A DNA stretch of 64,000 nt from Devosia geojensis (GCF_000969415.1 NZ_JZEX01000039.1:38502-102501); one strand, 5' to 3'. Positions 9,931 to 18,767 are shown, counted from the stretch's first letter. The notes: generated from the letters alone by a model not told the origin. A program made the numbers and translations.

Positions 9931-10539
9931 TTGCAGCACCCGCCCGTCACCCTTGCCATCGATACTGCGGCGCCCCGTCTGCAGCTGGCGCTGCTCAAGG
10001 CCGACGGGACGGTCGATGTTTCGATCGACGAGATCGGCACCGGCCACGCCGAACTGATCTTTGCGCGAATCGCCACGCTTCTTAGGCGCAATGGGCTCGG
10101 CTACGAAAACCTCGAACGGGTTGCGGCAACGACGGGACCCGGCTCCTTCACGGGGCTCAGAATCGGGCTTTCCGCGGCACGCGGCATCGCGCTTGCCCGC
10201 AGCGTTCCCGCCATCGGCATCCCCTCGCTCCTTGCCGTTTCGCTTTCCGGAACGGCAGAAAAGCCGCTTTGCGTCCTCCTCGATGCGCGGCGGGAGGAAG
10301 CTTATTTCCAGGCTTTTGCCGCGCCCGGCGTGCCGGAGACCCCGGCCCAGATCCTGCCCATGACCAGGGCACGGGCCCTTGCCGAAGGCCGAACGGTGAT
10401 CGAGACCCCCTACCCCGACATCGCGCTCGTCACACGTTTCGCCGCCCAAGCCGACCCGGTGGCGTTTCCGCCCGAAGCGACCTATATCCGCGATGCGGAT
10501 GCCAAACCGCAGACCGCCAAGCGCATCGCGAGACTCTAG
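9931..10539 (+). CDS. tsaB: tRNA threonylcarbamoyladenosine biosynthesis protein TsaB
   Basis: TsaB is the non-catalytic partner of TsaD in t6A37 tRNA modification. The protein has the ASKHA-like opening VTLAIDTAAPRLQLALL and the TTGPGSFTGLRIGLSAARGI motif. The reading frame is open far upstream, but the likely start is the TTG at 9931, because AGGAG lies at 9916-9920 and the product then begins just before the first beta strand (202 residues, normal size). It forms an operon with rimI, whose GTG overlaps its stop. Confidence 0.93.
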   Translation: MQHPPVTLAIDTAAPRLQLALLKADGTVDVSIDEIGTGHAELIFARIATLLRRNGLGYENLERVAATTGPGSFTGLRIGLSAARGIALARSVPAIGIPSLLAVSLSGTAEKPLCVLLDARREEAYFQAFAAPGVPETPAQILPMTRARALAEGRTVIETPYPDIALVTRFAAQADPVAFPPEATYIRDADAKPQTAKRIARL

Positions 10540-11021
10540 TGGACAGGCTCTGGATCGCCCCCAACGGGCTGCATATCGAACCAGGAACCGCCGCGGACGC
10601 CGAGACGCTGGCCAAACTTCATGCGGCCGCCTTCTACCGCGGCTGGCCGCGGGAGGAATTCGCCGCCTATCTCGCCGATCCGCGCACCACGCCGGCCTAT
10701 GTCGCGTGCGATGCCGGCCACCGCATCGCGGGCTTTGCCATGCTGCGGCTTGCCGCCGACGAGGCGGAACTGCTCACAATCGCCGTCACGCCGCGCTGGC
10801 GGGGAAAGGGAATCGGACACGCCCTGATGCACGCGGCGCTCGACGATCTCTCCTATACACCGGTAACGCGCATGTTCCTGGAGGTGGACGAGGACAATGC
10901 GGCCGCCGTGCGCCTCTACAAGCGCGAGGGTTTCTCGCGCGTGGGCGAACGGCGCGGCTATTACGCGCGGGCCGACGGCACGGCGGCGACTGCGCTTGTC
11001 ATGAGCCGCGATCTTGGCTAA
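10539..11021 (+). CDS. rimI: Ribosomal protein-alanine N-acetyltransferase (GNAT family)
   Basis: This 160-residue GNAT protein has an acetyl-CoA binding loop (VTPRWRGKGIGHALM, ~84-98) and the C-terminal LEVDEDNAAAVRLYKREGFSRVGERRGYY pattern split over two strands. That region is diagnostic of RimI-type N-alpha-acetyltransferases. The start is the GTG at 10539, sharing one base with the tsaB TAG. The tsaB-rimI pair is common in bacteria. The substrate is presumed to be ribosomal protein S18 by family analogy. Confidence 0.9.
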   Translation: MDRLWIAPNGLHIEPGTAADAETLAKLHAAAFYRGWPREEFAAYLADPRTTPAYVACDAGHRIAGFAMLRLAADEAELLTIAVTPRWRGKGIGHALMHAALDDLSYTPVTRMFLEVDEDNAAAVRLYKREGFSRVGERRGYYARADGTAATALVMSRDLG

Positions 11022-11070
11022 CCCGCTGAGTGAAGACTACCATATTGAACCAATGATGGAGGGCCGCGAG

Positions 11071-11520
11071 GTGACCAAGACCCACCCGGACCTCACCCTG
11101 GAAGAAGCCTGCACGGCGCGCGGCATGCGCATGACCGACCAGCGGCGCGTGATCGCCCAGGTGCTGGAGGCGGCCACCGATCATCCCGACGTCGAGGAGC
11201 TCTACCGGCGCGCCTCGACGGTCGATCCGCGCATTTCGCTCTCGACGGTCTACCGCACGGTCAATCTCTTCGAGGAGGCCGGGCTCGTCACCAAGCACGA
11301 CTTCAAGGACGGGCGGGCCCGCTTCGAGCTCATCCCCGACGAGCACCACGACCACCTCATCGACATCCGTTCCGGCAAGGTCATCGAATTCCGCAATGAG
11401 GAGATCGAGGCCATCCAGGAGGTGATCGCGCGCAAGCTCGGCTACCGGCTTGTCGATCACCGGCTCGAACTCTATGCAGTGCCGATCGAGCCCAAGAGCG
11501 GGGCGGACAAGGAGAGATAG
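11071..11520 (+). CDS. Fur-family regulator, probably the manganese-responsive Mur type
   Basis: The 149-residue product has a winged helix (MRMTDQRRVIAQVL, HPDVEELYRRAS, ISLSTVYRTVNLFEEAGLV) and a dimerisation/metal domain with DEHHDHLIDI. The CxxC structural zinc motif seen in E. coli Fur is replaced by DIRSG, as in rhizobial Fur/Mur proteins, which sense manganese. In-frame alternatives exist at TTG 11014 and ATG 11053. The GTG at 11071 is preferred because GGAGGG lies just upstream and the length fits. A plausible target in this window is sitABCD, which has a Mur-like site at 32328. Confidence 0.88.
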   Translation: MTKTHPDLTLEEACTARGMRMTDQRRVIAQVLEAATDHPDVEELYRRASTVDPRISLSTVYRTVNLFEEAGLVTKHDFKDGRARFELIPDEHHDHLIDIRSGKVIEFRNEEIEAIQEVIARKLGYRLVDHRLELYAVPIEPKSGADKER

Positions 11521-11523
11521 CAG

Positions 11524-12324
11524 GTGGTCTTCCGCAGCCTTTTCTTCATTTTCATCTATATCCCGTTCATGCTGGTGGTCATCCCGTCGCAGGCCGTGAT
11601 CGTCGCCCTGCGGCTGCCGTTCTGGCAGGTGCTGCCGCGCGCCTTTCATCGAGTCGGCTGCATATTCCTAGGGCTGAAGGTCACCGTCATCGGACAGCCG
11701 GCGACCGGCCGTCCGACACTCCTGGTTTCCAACCACATCTCATGGACCGATATCATCGCCATCGGGTCGGTCGCGAACGTGACGTTCGTAGCCAAGCGGG
11801 AGGTCGGGCAATGGCCGTTCGTCGGGTTCATGGCGAACCTGCAGAAGACCATCTACGTCGACCGCACCAAGCGGAGCGATGCCGGACGCACGAGCCGTGA
11901 GATGGGCTCGCACATGGCGGCGGGCAACGCCGTGCTGCTCTTTGCCGAGGGTCAGTCCGACATCGGCACGCATGTGCTGCCCTTCCGGTCGGCACTGATC
12001 GGGGCGGCTCAGCATGCCATGGAAGAGGCCGGCGCCGGCGACGTGCTGATTCAGCCGCTGACCGTCGCCTATACCAAGCTCCAGGGACTGCCGGTCTCGC
12101 GCAACGAGCGGTCGCTCATCGCCTGGATCAAGTCGAAATCGGTCAAGCAGAACATCCGCGAAATCCTGACCGGCGGCACCAAGGAAGTTACGGTCGCCTT
12201 CGGCGCGCCGATGCCCCTCACCCAGGGAACGAATCGCAAGGCGGTGAGCAAGACGGCCGAGAACGAGGTGCGGCACATGCTGGTTGCGCTCAACCGGGGG
12301 CTGCCGCTGCCGGTCAAGGCTTAG
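11524..12324 (+). CDS. plsC: 1-acyl-sn-glycerol-3-phosphate acyltransferase (PlsC family)
   Basis: The 266-residue membrane protein has an N-terminal hydrophobic helix (FFIFIYIPFMLVVIP). The acyltransferase block I is NHISWTD (His and Asp of the HX4D motif) and block III is FAEGQSD, a variant of the usual FPEGTR. It should acylate lysophosphatidic or ornithine-type lipids at the inner membrane. A GTG start lies 3 nt after the fur/mur stop, closing the tsaB-rimI-fur-plsC operon. The altered block III means the acyl acceptor may differ from that of housekeeping PlsC. Confidence 0.88.
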   Translation: MVFRSLFFIFIYIPFMLVVIPSQAVIVALRLPFWQVLPRAFHRVGCIFLGLKVTVIGQPATGRPTLLVSNHISWTDIIAIGSVANVTFVAKREVGQWPFVGFMANLQKTIYVDRTKRSDAGRTSREMGSHMAAGNAVLLFAEGQSDIGTHVLPFRSALIGAAQHAMEEAGAGDVLIQPLTVAYTKLQGLPVSRNERSLIAWIKSKSVKQNIREILTGGTKEVTVAFGAPMPLTQGTNRKAVSKTAENEVRHMLVALNRGLPLPVKA

Positions 12325-12329
12325 AGAGC

Positions 12330-12602
12330 CTACTCGGCGGCCAGCGGGGGCTTGCCTGGATCGAGGCGCGCCTTGACGCGGGTGATGATGTCGCTGGCCT
12401 TGAGCATCAGGGCCATGTCGATATCGTCCTCGCTCATTTCCGGCGTAACTTCGGCCCACACATTCACATGGATGTCGTGTTCCTGGGCGTAGCCTTCCTG
12501 CACTTCGCTGAGCACCGCACGCACCACGCCAACCACGCGCCCTTCGATACGCGCATGGGCGTGCCGCTCCGATACCGCGATGTCTATGAGTTTGAACGTC
12601 AA
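12330..12602 (-). CDS. Conserved-looking 90-residue protein, unknown function
   Basis: This small acidic protein has an N-terminal strand (TFKLIDIAVSERHAHARIEG), a helix and MSEDDIDMALMLKASDIITRVKARL. It has no signal peptide or membrane segment. The start is TTG 12602, supported by GGGAG 8 nt upstream. It ends 5 nt from the convergent plsC stop and faces away from the LacI operon. I do not recognise the family. The even codon periodicity and good ribosome site support a real gene. Confidence 0.6.
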   Translation of the reverse strand: MTFKLIDIAVSERHAHARIEGRVVGVVRAVLSEVQEGYAQEHDIHVNVWAEVTPEMSEDDIDMALMLKASDIITRVKARLDPGKPPLAAE

Positions 12603-12744
12603 GTCTCAAGCTCCCGTGAAGGAGCCCCCAGAGTCGCACTCTAGGCACCAAAAACTGGCGGAAAGTTAACCGAGCGTTCAGCCTGAATGACACAACGCAC
12701 CCCTTCAGTTTCCCGGAAGCGCCGTGGCGACTTCTTCAGCCCGC

Positions 12745-12799
12745 TTGACACAAGGCTTGCCTCGTGGCTAATACGCATTAGCTGATAATACGTATTAGC
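12745..12799 (+). promoter_or_regulatory. LacI-operon promoter with two overlapping operators
   Basis: TTGACA (12745-12750) is followed after 17 bp by CTAATA (12768-12773), or after 18 bp by TAATAC. Operator 1, GCTAATACGCATTAGC (12767-12782), covers the -10. Operator 2, whose perfect core is TAATACGTATTA (12786-12797), lies just downstream. The operator centres are 17 bp apart. Both are LacI-type palindromes with a central CG step, directly ahead of a lacI-family gene, so autorepression of the whole operon is expected. Confidence 0.8.
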
Positions 12800-12815
12800 A
12801 ACAACGAGAGAGGCG

Positions 12816-13850
12816 ATGGCCGCAGCTAAGCGACTGACGCAAAAGGATATCGCGCAACTGGCTGGGGTCAGCCAGGCGACGGTATCGCTCGTCCTCAACG
12901 GCGCGCCCGCCGCGCAGTCGCGCATTCCGGCCGAAACCCGCGAACGCGTGGAAAAGGTGATCCGCGACACCGGCTACGTCGCCGATCCCGTGGCGCGCCG
13001 CATGGTCAAGGGGCTCAACCGCATCCTCGGCGTCTTCACCTACGAGCCGGCCTTCCCCTCGGCCCAGGCGGACTTCTTCACGCCCTTCCTCCTCGGCATC
13101 GAGGAGGCGGCGCAGGCCCTCGGCTACGACCTGCTGCTGCTCACCGGCGCGGGCAGCAACCGCAGGATCTTCGGCGAGAACGTGCGCCTGCGCCTCGCCG
13201 ACGGCTGCATCATCCTCGGCCGGCAGTTCGACCGCGATGAACTGGCGCGGCTGGTTTCGGGCGACTTCCCCTTCGTCGCGGTCGGGCGCCGCGACGATGC
13301 CGGCGGGCCCGTGCCCTATGTCGGCGGCGACTACGCGCCGGCGACCTTCGCTCTCGTTGCGCGCGCCAAGGCGCTGGGCCACAGCCGCATCGGCTATGTC
13401 GGCCTTTCGGAGGGCGCTGAATCCACTATCGACCGCTGGCTCGGCTTCAACCGCGCGCTCGATGGCGCCGAGCTCGTCGCCACGCACTTTGCCGTCGCCA
13501 GCCCGCCCGCCGAAACGCTCGACATGCTCCTCGCGGCCAAAGCCACCTGCGTCTTCGTCACCGAGCTTGCCGATGCCATCCGCATCGAGGCGGTGGCGCG
13601 CGAGCGCGGCATCTCGGTACCCGGCGATCTCTCCATCGTCGTCCTCGGCAACCACATCCGCGCCGACGAACCGGGCCGGCGCTTCACCTCCTTCGCGATT
13701 CCGCGCGAGGCCATGGGGTACGCCGCCACCGAAATGCTCGTGCGGCGCGTCGAAGGCGATGCGCCCATCGAGCAGGTGCTGCTCCCGTGCGAACCCTTCG
13801 AGGGCGATACCCTCGGCCCGATTACTCCAGGATCCAAGAAGACCAGATGA
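12816..13850 (+). CDS. LacI-family transcriptional repressor
   Basis: The 344-residue protein has an N-terminal helix-turn-helix (TQKDIAQLAGVSQATVSLVLNG, residues ~8-29), a hinge helix (YVADPVARRMVKG) and a periplasmic-binding-protein-like sensor domain. It is the first gene of the operon and probably binds the two palindromes that overlap its promoter. Its ligand should be the sugar or derivative carried by the ABC importer encoded downstream. Its TGA overlaps the ATG of the FAD oxidoreductase gene (ATGA), so expression of the two is coupled. Confidence 0.93.
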   Translation: MAAAKRLTQKDIAQLAGVSQATVSLVLNGAPAAQSRIPAETRERVEKVIRDTGYVADPVARRMVKGLNRILGVFTYEPAFPSAQADFFTPFLLGIEEAAQALGYDLLLLTGAGSNRRIFGENVRLRLADGCIILGRQFDRDELARLVSGDFPFVAVGRRDDAGGPVPYVGGDYAPATFALVARAKALGHSRIGYVGLSEGAESTIDRWLGFNRALDGAELVATHFAVASPPAETLDMLLAAKATCVFVTELADAIRIEAVARERGISVPGDLSIVVLGNHIRADEPGRRFTSFAIPREAMGYAATEMLVRRVEGDAPIEQVLLPCEPFEGDTLGPITPGSKKTR

Positions 13851-15460
13851 GCAAAGAACTTTCCGCGGACATCCTCATCGTCGGTGGCGGCCTCGGCGGC
13901 GTCGCCGCGGCGCTCGGCGCCTTGCGCTCGGGGCGCACCGTCATCATGAGCGAGGAATACGACTGGATTGGCGGGCAGCTGACGAGCCAGGCCGTGCCGC
14001 CCGACGAGCATTCCTGGGTCGAGCAGTTCGGCGTCACCCGCTCCTATAGGAAGCTCAGGAACGGCATCCGCCAGTATTACCGGGACCACTATCCGCTGAC
14101 CGCCGAGAGCCGCGCCTGGGGCGACCTCAATCCCGGCGCCGGGTGGGTGAGCCGCCTCTGCGCCGAGCCGCGCGTCGGCCTTGCCGTGCTCGAAGCCATG
14201 CTCGCGCCCTGGCGGGGCGGCGGGCAGTTGACCGTCCTGCAGCCTTACCGCCCCGTCGCCGCCGACGTCGATGGCGATACCGTGCGCGCCATCACCCTTG
14301 TCCACCGCGACAGCGGCGAGCGCATCACCGTTTCGGCATCCTATGTCATCGACGCCACCGAGCTCGGCGACCTCTTGCCGCTGACCGGCACCGAATACGC
14401 CAAGGGGTTCGAAGCCCAGTCCGACACCGGCGAGCCCAGCGCTCCGGCGGAGGCGCAGCCCGACAACGTGCAGGCCGTTTCGGTCTGCTTTGCCATCGAC
14501 CACCTCGAGGGCAGCCACGTCATCGAAAAGCCCGCTAACTACGACTACTGGCGCGCCTACCAGCCCGAGTTCTGGGGTGGCCCCCTGCTCGGCTGGAGGG
14601 CGCCGCACCCGCGCACGCTCGACATCGTCGAGCGCTCGTTCACGCCCAATCCGGACGACGATCCGCTGCTGGTCGACGCCGACCAGCGCCGCAATCCGGG
14701 CGACGGGAACCTCTGGACCTTCCGCCGCATCGCTGCGCGCCGCAACTTCATGCCCGGCGCCTATGCGTCGGACATCTGCCTCGTGAACTGGCCGATGATC
14801 GACTACATGGACGGCACCATCATCGACGTTTCCGAGGAGGAGAAGGCGCGGCATTTGAAGGCCGCCGCCGAGCTCTCCTATTCGGTCTTCTACTGGCTGC
14901 AGACCGAGGCGCCGCGTACCGATGGCGGCGTCGGCTTCCCAGGCCTGCGGCTGCGCGGCGACGTCACCGGCACCGGCCACGGCCTCGCCATGGCGCCCTA
15001 TATCCGCGAGAGCCGGCGCATCCTGCCCGTCACCCGCATCGTCGAGCAGGACGTCTCGATGTCGGTCCATGGCAATGCGCTGTCGAAGAGCTATCGCGAC
15101 AGCGTCGGCATCGGCATGTACCGGATCGACCTCCACCCTTCGACGGGCGGCGACAACTATGTCGACGTCGAGTCCGCCCCGTTCGAGATCCCGCTCGGCG
15201 CCCTGCTGCCGCGGCGGATGAAGAACCTGCTGCCGGCCGGCAAGAGTCTCGGCACCACCCACATCACCAATGGCTGCTACCGGCTGCACCCGGTCGAGTG
15301 GAACGTCGGCGAAGTCGCCGGGCTCCTGGCGGCCCACTGCCTCAACAACGGGCTCACACCGCATCAGGTGCAGGAAAACGATGCCCGTCTCACCGACTTC
15401 CAGGCCCGTCTCTACGGCGAGGGGATCGAGATCCGCTGGCCGGACGTGCGTGGATACTAA
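13847..15460 (+). CDS. FAD-dependent oxidoreductase of the FAD_oxidored family
   Basis: This 537-residue soluble enzyme has a Rossmann dinucleotide motif ILIVGGGLGGVAAALGALRSG near the start (residues ~10-30) and the IGGQLTSQAVPPDEH segment. It ends with NLLPAGKSLGTTHITNGCYRLHP, a pattern of FAD_oxidored (PF12831-like) proteins often annotated as xanthan-lyase-like or putative FAD-dependent. The start at 13847 overlaps the repressor stop by 4 nt. It is encoded between the repressor and the ABC transporter, so it probably acts on the imported compound or on a derivative. No signal peptide is seen. The reaction is unknown. Confidence 0.85.
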   Translation: MSKELSADILIVGGGLGGVAAALGALRSGRTVIMSEEYDWIGGQLTSQAVPPDEHSWVEQFGVTRSYRKLRNGIRQYYRDHYPLTAESRAWGDLNPGAGWVSRLCAEPRVGLAVLEAMLAPWRGGGQLTVLQPYRPVAADVDGDTVRAITLVHRDSGERITVSASYVIDATELGDLLPLTGTEYAKGFEAQSDTGEPSAPAEAQPDNVQAVSVCFAIDHLEGSHVIEKPANYDYWRAYQPEFWGGPLLGWRAPHPRTLDIVERSFTPNPDDDPLLVDADQRRNPGDGNLWTFRRIAARRNFMPGAYASDICLVNWPMIDYMDGTIIDVSEEEKARHLKAAAELSYSVFYWLQTEAPRTDGGVGFPGLRLRGDVTGTGHGLAMAPYIRESRRILPVTRIVEQDVSMSVHGNALSKSYRDSVGIGMYRIDLHPSTGGDNYVDVESAPFEIPLGALLPRRMKNLLPAGKSLGTTHITNGCYRLHPVEWNVGEVAGLLAAHCLNNGLTPHQVQENDARLTDFQARLYGEGIEIRWPDVRGY

Positions 15461-15477
15461 GATCAAAGGAGGAACTC

Positions 15478-16749
15478 ATGAAACTCACCTATCTCAAGGC
15501 CTCGGCGGCCCTAGCCGGCATACTCGTCCCCCTCGCCGCCAGCGGCGTCACGTGGGCGCAGGATGCGGTCAACCTGCGCATGACCATCTGGAGCGCCAAC
15601 GAAGCGCACCTGGCGATGTTCAACGAGATCGCCGCGGGCTTCAAGGAGACGCACCCCAACGTCACCGTGACCTTTGAGCCGATCCCGTTCGAGAACTACA
15701 CGACGACGCTGACCACCCAGATCGCCGGCGGCAACCCGCCGGATCTCGCCTGGATCCTCGAGACCACCGCCGCCGATTTCGTCAACTCCGGCGCCCTCGC
15801 TCCGCTGACCGACGCTTTCGCGGCGACCGAGGGCTATGACCTCGAAGACGTCACCGAGCAGGCGACGGCGCTCTGGACCCGCGACGGGCAGCTCTACGCC
15901 TATCCGTTCTCCACCTCTCCCTTCGCCATCTTCGTCAACAACGACCTCGTCACCGCCGCCGGCGCGACGGCTCCGGCCGAGCTCATCGCCAACGGCGAGT
16001 GGACCTGGGAGAACGCCTTCGCCACCGCCAAGGCGGTCGCCGACGGCGGGCAGGCGGACGGCCTCATCGTTCGCGATTTCAACTACCAGACCTGGCAGAA
16101 CCTCGCCTCGATCTGGAACGGCTGGGGCGCCTCGCCCTGGAGCGAGGACGGCAAGACCTGCGCCTTCACCGATGCGCCCATGGTCGAGGCGCTGACCCGC
16201 ATCCATGAGGCGATCTTTGCCGAAGGCGCCATGCCCGGCCCCGGTGAGAACGTCGATTTCTTCGCTGGCAACGCCGCCATGACCATCACCCAGATCTCGC
16301 GCGCCTCGCTCCTGCCGAAGGACGATCCGTTCGACTGGGATCTGGTGCCGCTGCCGGAAGGCCCGATCGGCGCCTATGCCGTCGTCGGCCAGGCCGGCGT
16401 CGGCGCCTTCGCCAACCGCCCGAATACGCAGGTCGCTGTCGAGTTCCTCGCCTACATGACCAACCCGGAGAACAGCCAGAAGCTCGCGCAGTTCTTCCCG
16501 CCGGCCCGGGCGAGCCTCCTCAATGCCGACACCCTCGCGGCCACCAACCCGCTGCTCTCGGCCGAGCAGCTCGAGACTGTCGTCATCGCCGGCATCTCGA
16601 CCGGCACGGTGCTCCCCGGCCACACCAACTTCGCCCAGATCCAGCAGACGGTCCGCTCGGGTCTCGATGCCATGTGGGTGCCGGACGCGGACGTGCCCGC
16701 CGTGCTGCAGTCCGTCTGCGACAGCGTCGGCCCGCTGCTGGCGCGCTGA
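15478..16749 (+). CDS. Sugar ABC transporter, periplasmic solute-binding protein
   Basis: The 423-residue family-1 extracellular solute-binding protein has a Sec signal peptide cleaved near TWAQ (residue ~28). The mature start LRMTIWSANEAHLAMFNEI is typical of carbohydrate-binding members, and aromatic residues are spread through the sequence. AAAGGAGG at 15465-15472 gives a very strong ribosome site, fitting the high expression of binding proteins. The adjacent permeases and MalK-type ATPase define a CUT1 importer. The substrate is unknown, and the neighbouring FAD enzyme is the only hint. Confidence 0.92.
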   Translation: MKLTYLKASAALAGILVPLAASGVTWAQDAVNLRMTIWSANEAHLAMFNEIAAGFKETHPNVTVTFEPIPFENYTTTLTTQIAGGNPPDLAWILETTAADFVNSGALAPLTDAFAATEGYDLEDVTEQATALWTRDGQLYAYPFSTSPFAIFVNNDLVTAAGATAPAELIANGEWTWENAFATAKAVADGGQADGLIVRDFNYQTWQNLASIWNGWGASPWSEDGKTCAFTDAPMVEALTRIHEAIFAEGAMPGPGENVDFFAGNAAMTITQISRASLLPKDDPFDWDLVPLPEGPIGAYAVVGQAGVGAFANRPNTQVAVEFLAYMTNPENSQKLAQFFPPARASLLNADTLAATNPLLSAEQLETVVIAGISTGTVLPGHTNFAQIQQTVRSGLDAMWVPDADVPAVLQSVCDSVGPLLAR

Positions 16750-16795
16750 TCGAGGTGGGGGTCGGCATCGTGCACACTGCCCCACCCCCTCCCGG

Positions 16796-16816
16796 CCTCC
16801 CCCATCAAGGGGGAGG
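16796..16816. repeat. CTCCC-type hairpin after the binding-protein gene
   Basis: CCTCCCCC (16796-16803) pairs perfectly with GGGGGAGG (16809-16816) around a 5-nt loop, 47 nt after the binding-protein stop. A second short stem, TGGCAC/GTGCCA, follows at 16832-16847. This is the first of several palindromes in the 267-bp gap. Confidence 0.75.
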
Positions 16817-16862
16817 TGGAACCCGGTGCAATGGCACAATCGTGCCACACCCACCGCACTCA

Positions 16863-16998
16863 CCCTCCCCCTTGTGGGGAGGGAAGCGAGATAGGACTTA
16901 GCTCCAGCTAAGTCCGTGATCGAGCAGGGTGGGGGTATGCCGCGGCTTTCGATGAAGTCGCCACCCCCACCCTTGATCCCTCCCCACAAGGGGGAGGG
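16863..16998. repeat. Nested palindromic element between binding protein and permease genes
   Basis: The outer arms at 16863-16883 and 16978-16998 are 21-bp perfect reverse complements of each other, and each arm is itself an 8-bp-stem hairpin (CCCTCCCC...GGGGAGGG). Inside lie a 22-bp palindrome at 16894-16915 (GGACTTAGCT, CC, AGCTAAGTCC) and a further 9-bp pairing, GGGTGGGGG (16927-16935) with CCCCCACCC (16964-16972). The element could fold as one long cruciform or a chain of hairpins. It contains no gene. It resembles dispersed extragenic palindromes of the BIME/RPE kind, placed as in the malE-malF gap of E. coli. Confidence 0.85.
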
Positions 16999-17016
16999 AG
17001 ACGAAGGAACCGATAG

Positions 17017-17931
17017 ATGAGTTTGGCCACCGAAAAAGAAACCCGCCCCTTCTGGACCATCGCCCGGCGCGATGCGGCGGCGGGCTATCTCTTCATCGCC
17101 CCGCAGCTCATCGGCATCGTCATCTTCGTGCTGATCCCGCTGGGCCTCGTCTTCTGGTACTCGCTGCACGAGTGGAACGTCCTCGCCAACAGCTTCAATT
17201 ATGTCGGCGCCGCCAACTACCAGATGCTGCTGGCCGACCCATCGCTCCCGCAGGTCCTCACCGCTTCGGCGATCTTCTCGGCCGGCCTCGTCGTCCTCAA
17301 CCTGAGCCTCGCGCTGCTGCTCGCCGTGCTGCTCGACCAGAAGCTCAAGGGCATCGTCGTCTTCCGCACCCTCTTCTTTTCGCCCGTCGTCGTCTCGCTC
17401 GTCGCCTGGACGATCGTCTGGAGCTTCCTCCTCCAGAACAATGGCGGCATCAACGGCATGCTCTCGGCCTTCGGCATCGAGGGGCCGAACTGGCTGCGCA
17501 CGCCGACGACCGCGATGATCTCGGTCGTCGTCGTCCAGGTGTTCAAGAACGTCGGCCTCAACATGATCCTCTTCCTAGCTGCCCTCCAGGGCGTGCCCAA
17601 GGAGCTCTACGAGGCCGCCCGGGTCGACGGCGCGGGAGCGTTCAAGCAGTTCCGCCGCATCACCCTGCCGCTGATCTCGCCGACGATACTCCTCACCTCG
17701 ATCATCACCATCGTCGGCTCGCTGCAGGTCTTCGCGCAGATCGCCGTCCTCACCCAGGGTGGCCCGGGCATGTCGACGACGGTGCTCGTCTATTACCTCT
17801 ACCAGCAGGCCTTCCAGTTCCACTTCTTCGGCTACGGGTCGACCCTTTCGATCCTGCTCTTCGTCATCGTCGCGGTGCTGACCTTTGCCCAATGGCAGCT
17901 GCGCAAGCGGGTCGTCTTCTATGAAAACTGA
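17017..17931 (+). CDS. Sugar ABC transporter permease, MalF/UgpA type
   Basis: The 304-residue inner-membrane protein has six predicted membrane segments and the EAA loop ELYEAARVDGAGAFKQFRRITLPLISP (with G at the expected position) that contacts the ATPase. Its N-terminus is cytoplasmic. It forms the translocation pore with the next gene product. Its last 11 nt overlap the second permease gene. A GAAGGA ribosome site lies in the tail of the palindromic region upstream. Confidence 0.93.
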   Translation: MSLATEKETRPFWTIARRDAAAGYLFIAPQLIGIVIFVLIPLGLVFWYSLHEWNVLANSFNYVGAANYQMLLADPSLPQVLTASAIFSAGLVVLNLSLALLLAVLLDQKLKGIVVFRTLFFSPVVVSLVAWTIVWSFLLQNNGGINGMLSAFGIEGPNWLRTPTTAMISVVVVQVFKNVGLNMILFLAALQGVPKELYEAARVDGAGAFKQFRRITLPLISPTILLTSIITIVGSLQVFAQIAVLTQGGPGMSTTVLVYYLYQQAFQFHFFGYGSTLSILLFVIVAVLTFAQWQLRKRVVFYEN

Positions 17932-18763
17932 TCTCTCCCCCCGCATAAAGGTCGCCCTCTACGGGCTGATGTGCGTGCTGCTCATCCCCTTCGTCTTCCC
18001 GACCTGGTGGATGATCACCTCGTCGGTCAAGCCCATCAGCGACATCTTCGCCTTCCCCCCGGACCTCTGGCCGCGTCGCTTCGATTTCTCGACCTACGCG
18101 CAGGTCTTCGAGCTGCAGCCTTTCGCCCGGCAGTACTGGAACTCGGCCTATATCGCCGCCATCGTCACCGCCGGCACCATGATCGTCTCGTCGATGGCCG
18201 GCTATGCCTTCGCGCGGATCAAGTTCCCGTTCAGCAACGCCATCTTCATGGTGGTGCTGCTCGGCCTCCTCATCCCCTCCGAAGTCACCATCGTGCCCTT
18301 GTTCCAGATGTTCCTCGGCTGGGGGATGATCAACACGCACTGGCCGCTGATCCTGGTGCCGATCTTCGGGGCGCCGTCGGTCTTTGCCACCTTCGTCATG
18401 CGCCAATTCTTCATCGCGCTCCCCACCGAACTGGAGGAAGCCGCGCGCGTCGACGGGCTCGGGCGCTTCAAGATCTTCTGGATCATCGCGCTGCCGCTCG
18501 CCAAGCCCGCGCTCGGCGCGGTCGCGATCTTCACCTTCCTCCACTCCTGGAACCTCTATCTCGAACCCATCGTGTTCCTCTCCTCGACGCAGATGTTCAC
18601 CCTGCCGCAGGCGCTGACCCAGTTCACCGACGCCTATGGCGGAGCCATGTGGAACATCCAGCTCGCCGCCGCGACCATGACGGCCATTCCCGTCCTCCTG
18701 GTCTTCATCGTGGCGCAGAAGCAGTTCGTCGAAGGGCTCGCCCATACCGGGCTGAAAGGCTGA
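17921..18763 (+). CDS. Sugar ABC transporter permease, MalG/UgpE type
   Basis: The 280-residue protein has six membrane segments and the EAA motif ELEEAARVDGLGRFKIFWIIALPL. The start is ATG 17921, inside the end of the previous permease gene. Longer in-frame starts would only add a hydrophilic, unconserved leader. It partners the MalF-type permease in the CUT1 importer. Confidence 0.93.
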   Translation: MKTDLSPRIKVALYGLMCVLLIPFVFPTWWMITSSVKPISDIFAFPPDLWPRRFDFSTYAQVFELQPFARQYWNSAYIAAIVTAGTMIVSSMAGYAFARIKFPFSNAIFMVVLLGLLIPSEVTIVPLFQMFLGWGMINTHWPLILVPIFGAPSVFATFVMRQFFIALPTELEEAARVDGLGRFKIFWIIALPLAKPALGAVAIFTFLHSWNLYLEPIVFLSSTQMFTLPQALTQFTDAYGGAMWNIQLAAATMTAIPVLLVFIVAQKQFVEGLAHTGLKG

Positions 18764-18767
18764 CCTC

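Noticed and set aside
13394..15466. A 690-codon minus-strand open frame opposite the LacI and FAD oxidoreductase genes
   Set aside because: Both plus-strand genes are well supported by motifs and overlaps; the antisense frame is repetitive in Asp/Gly/Val and matches nothing.
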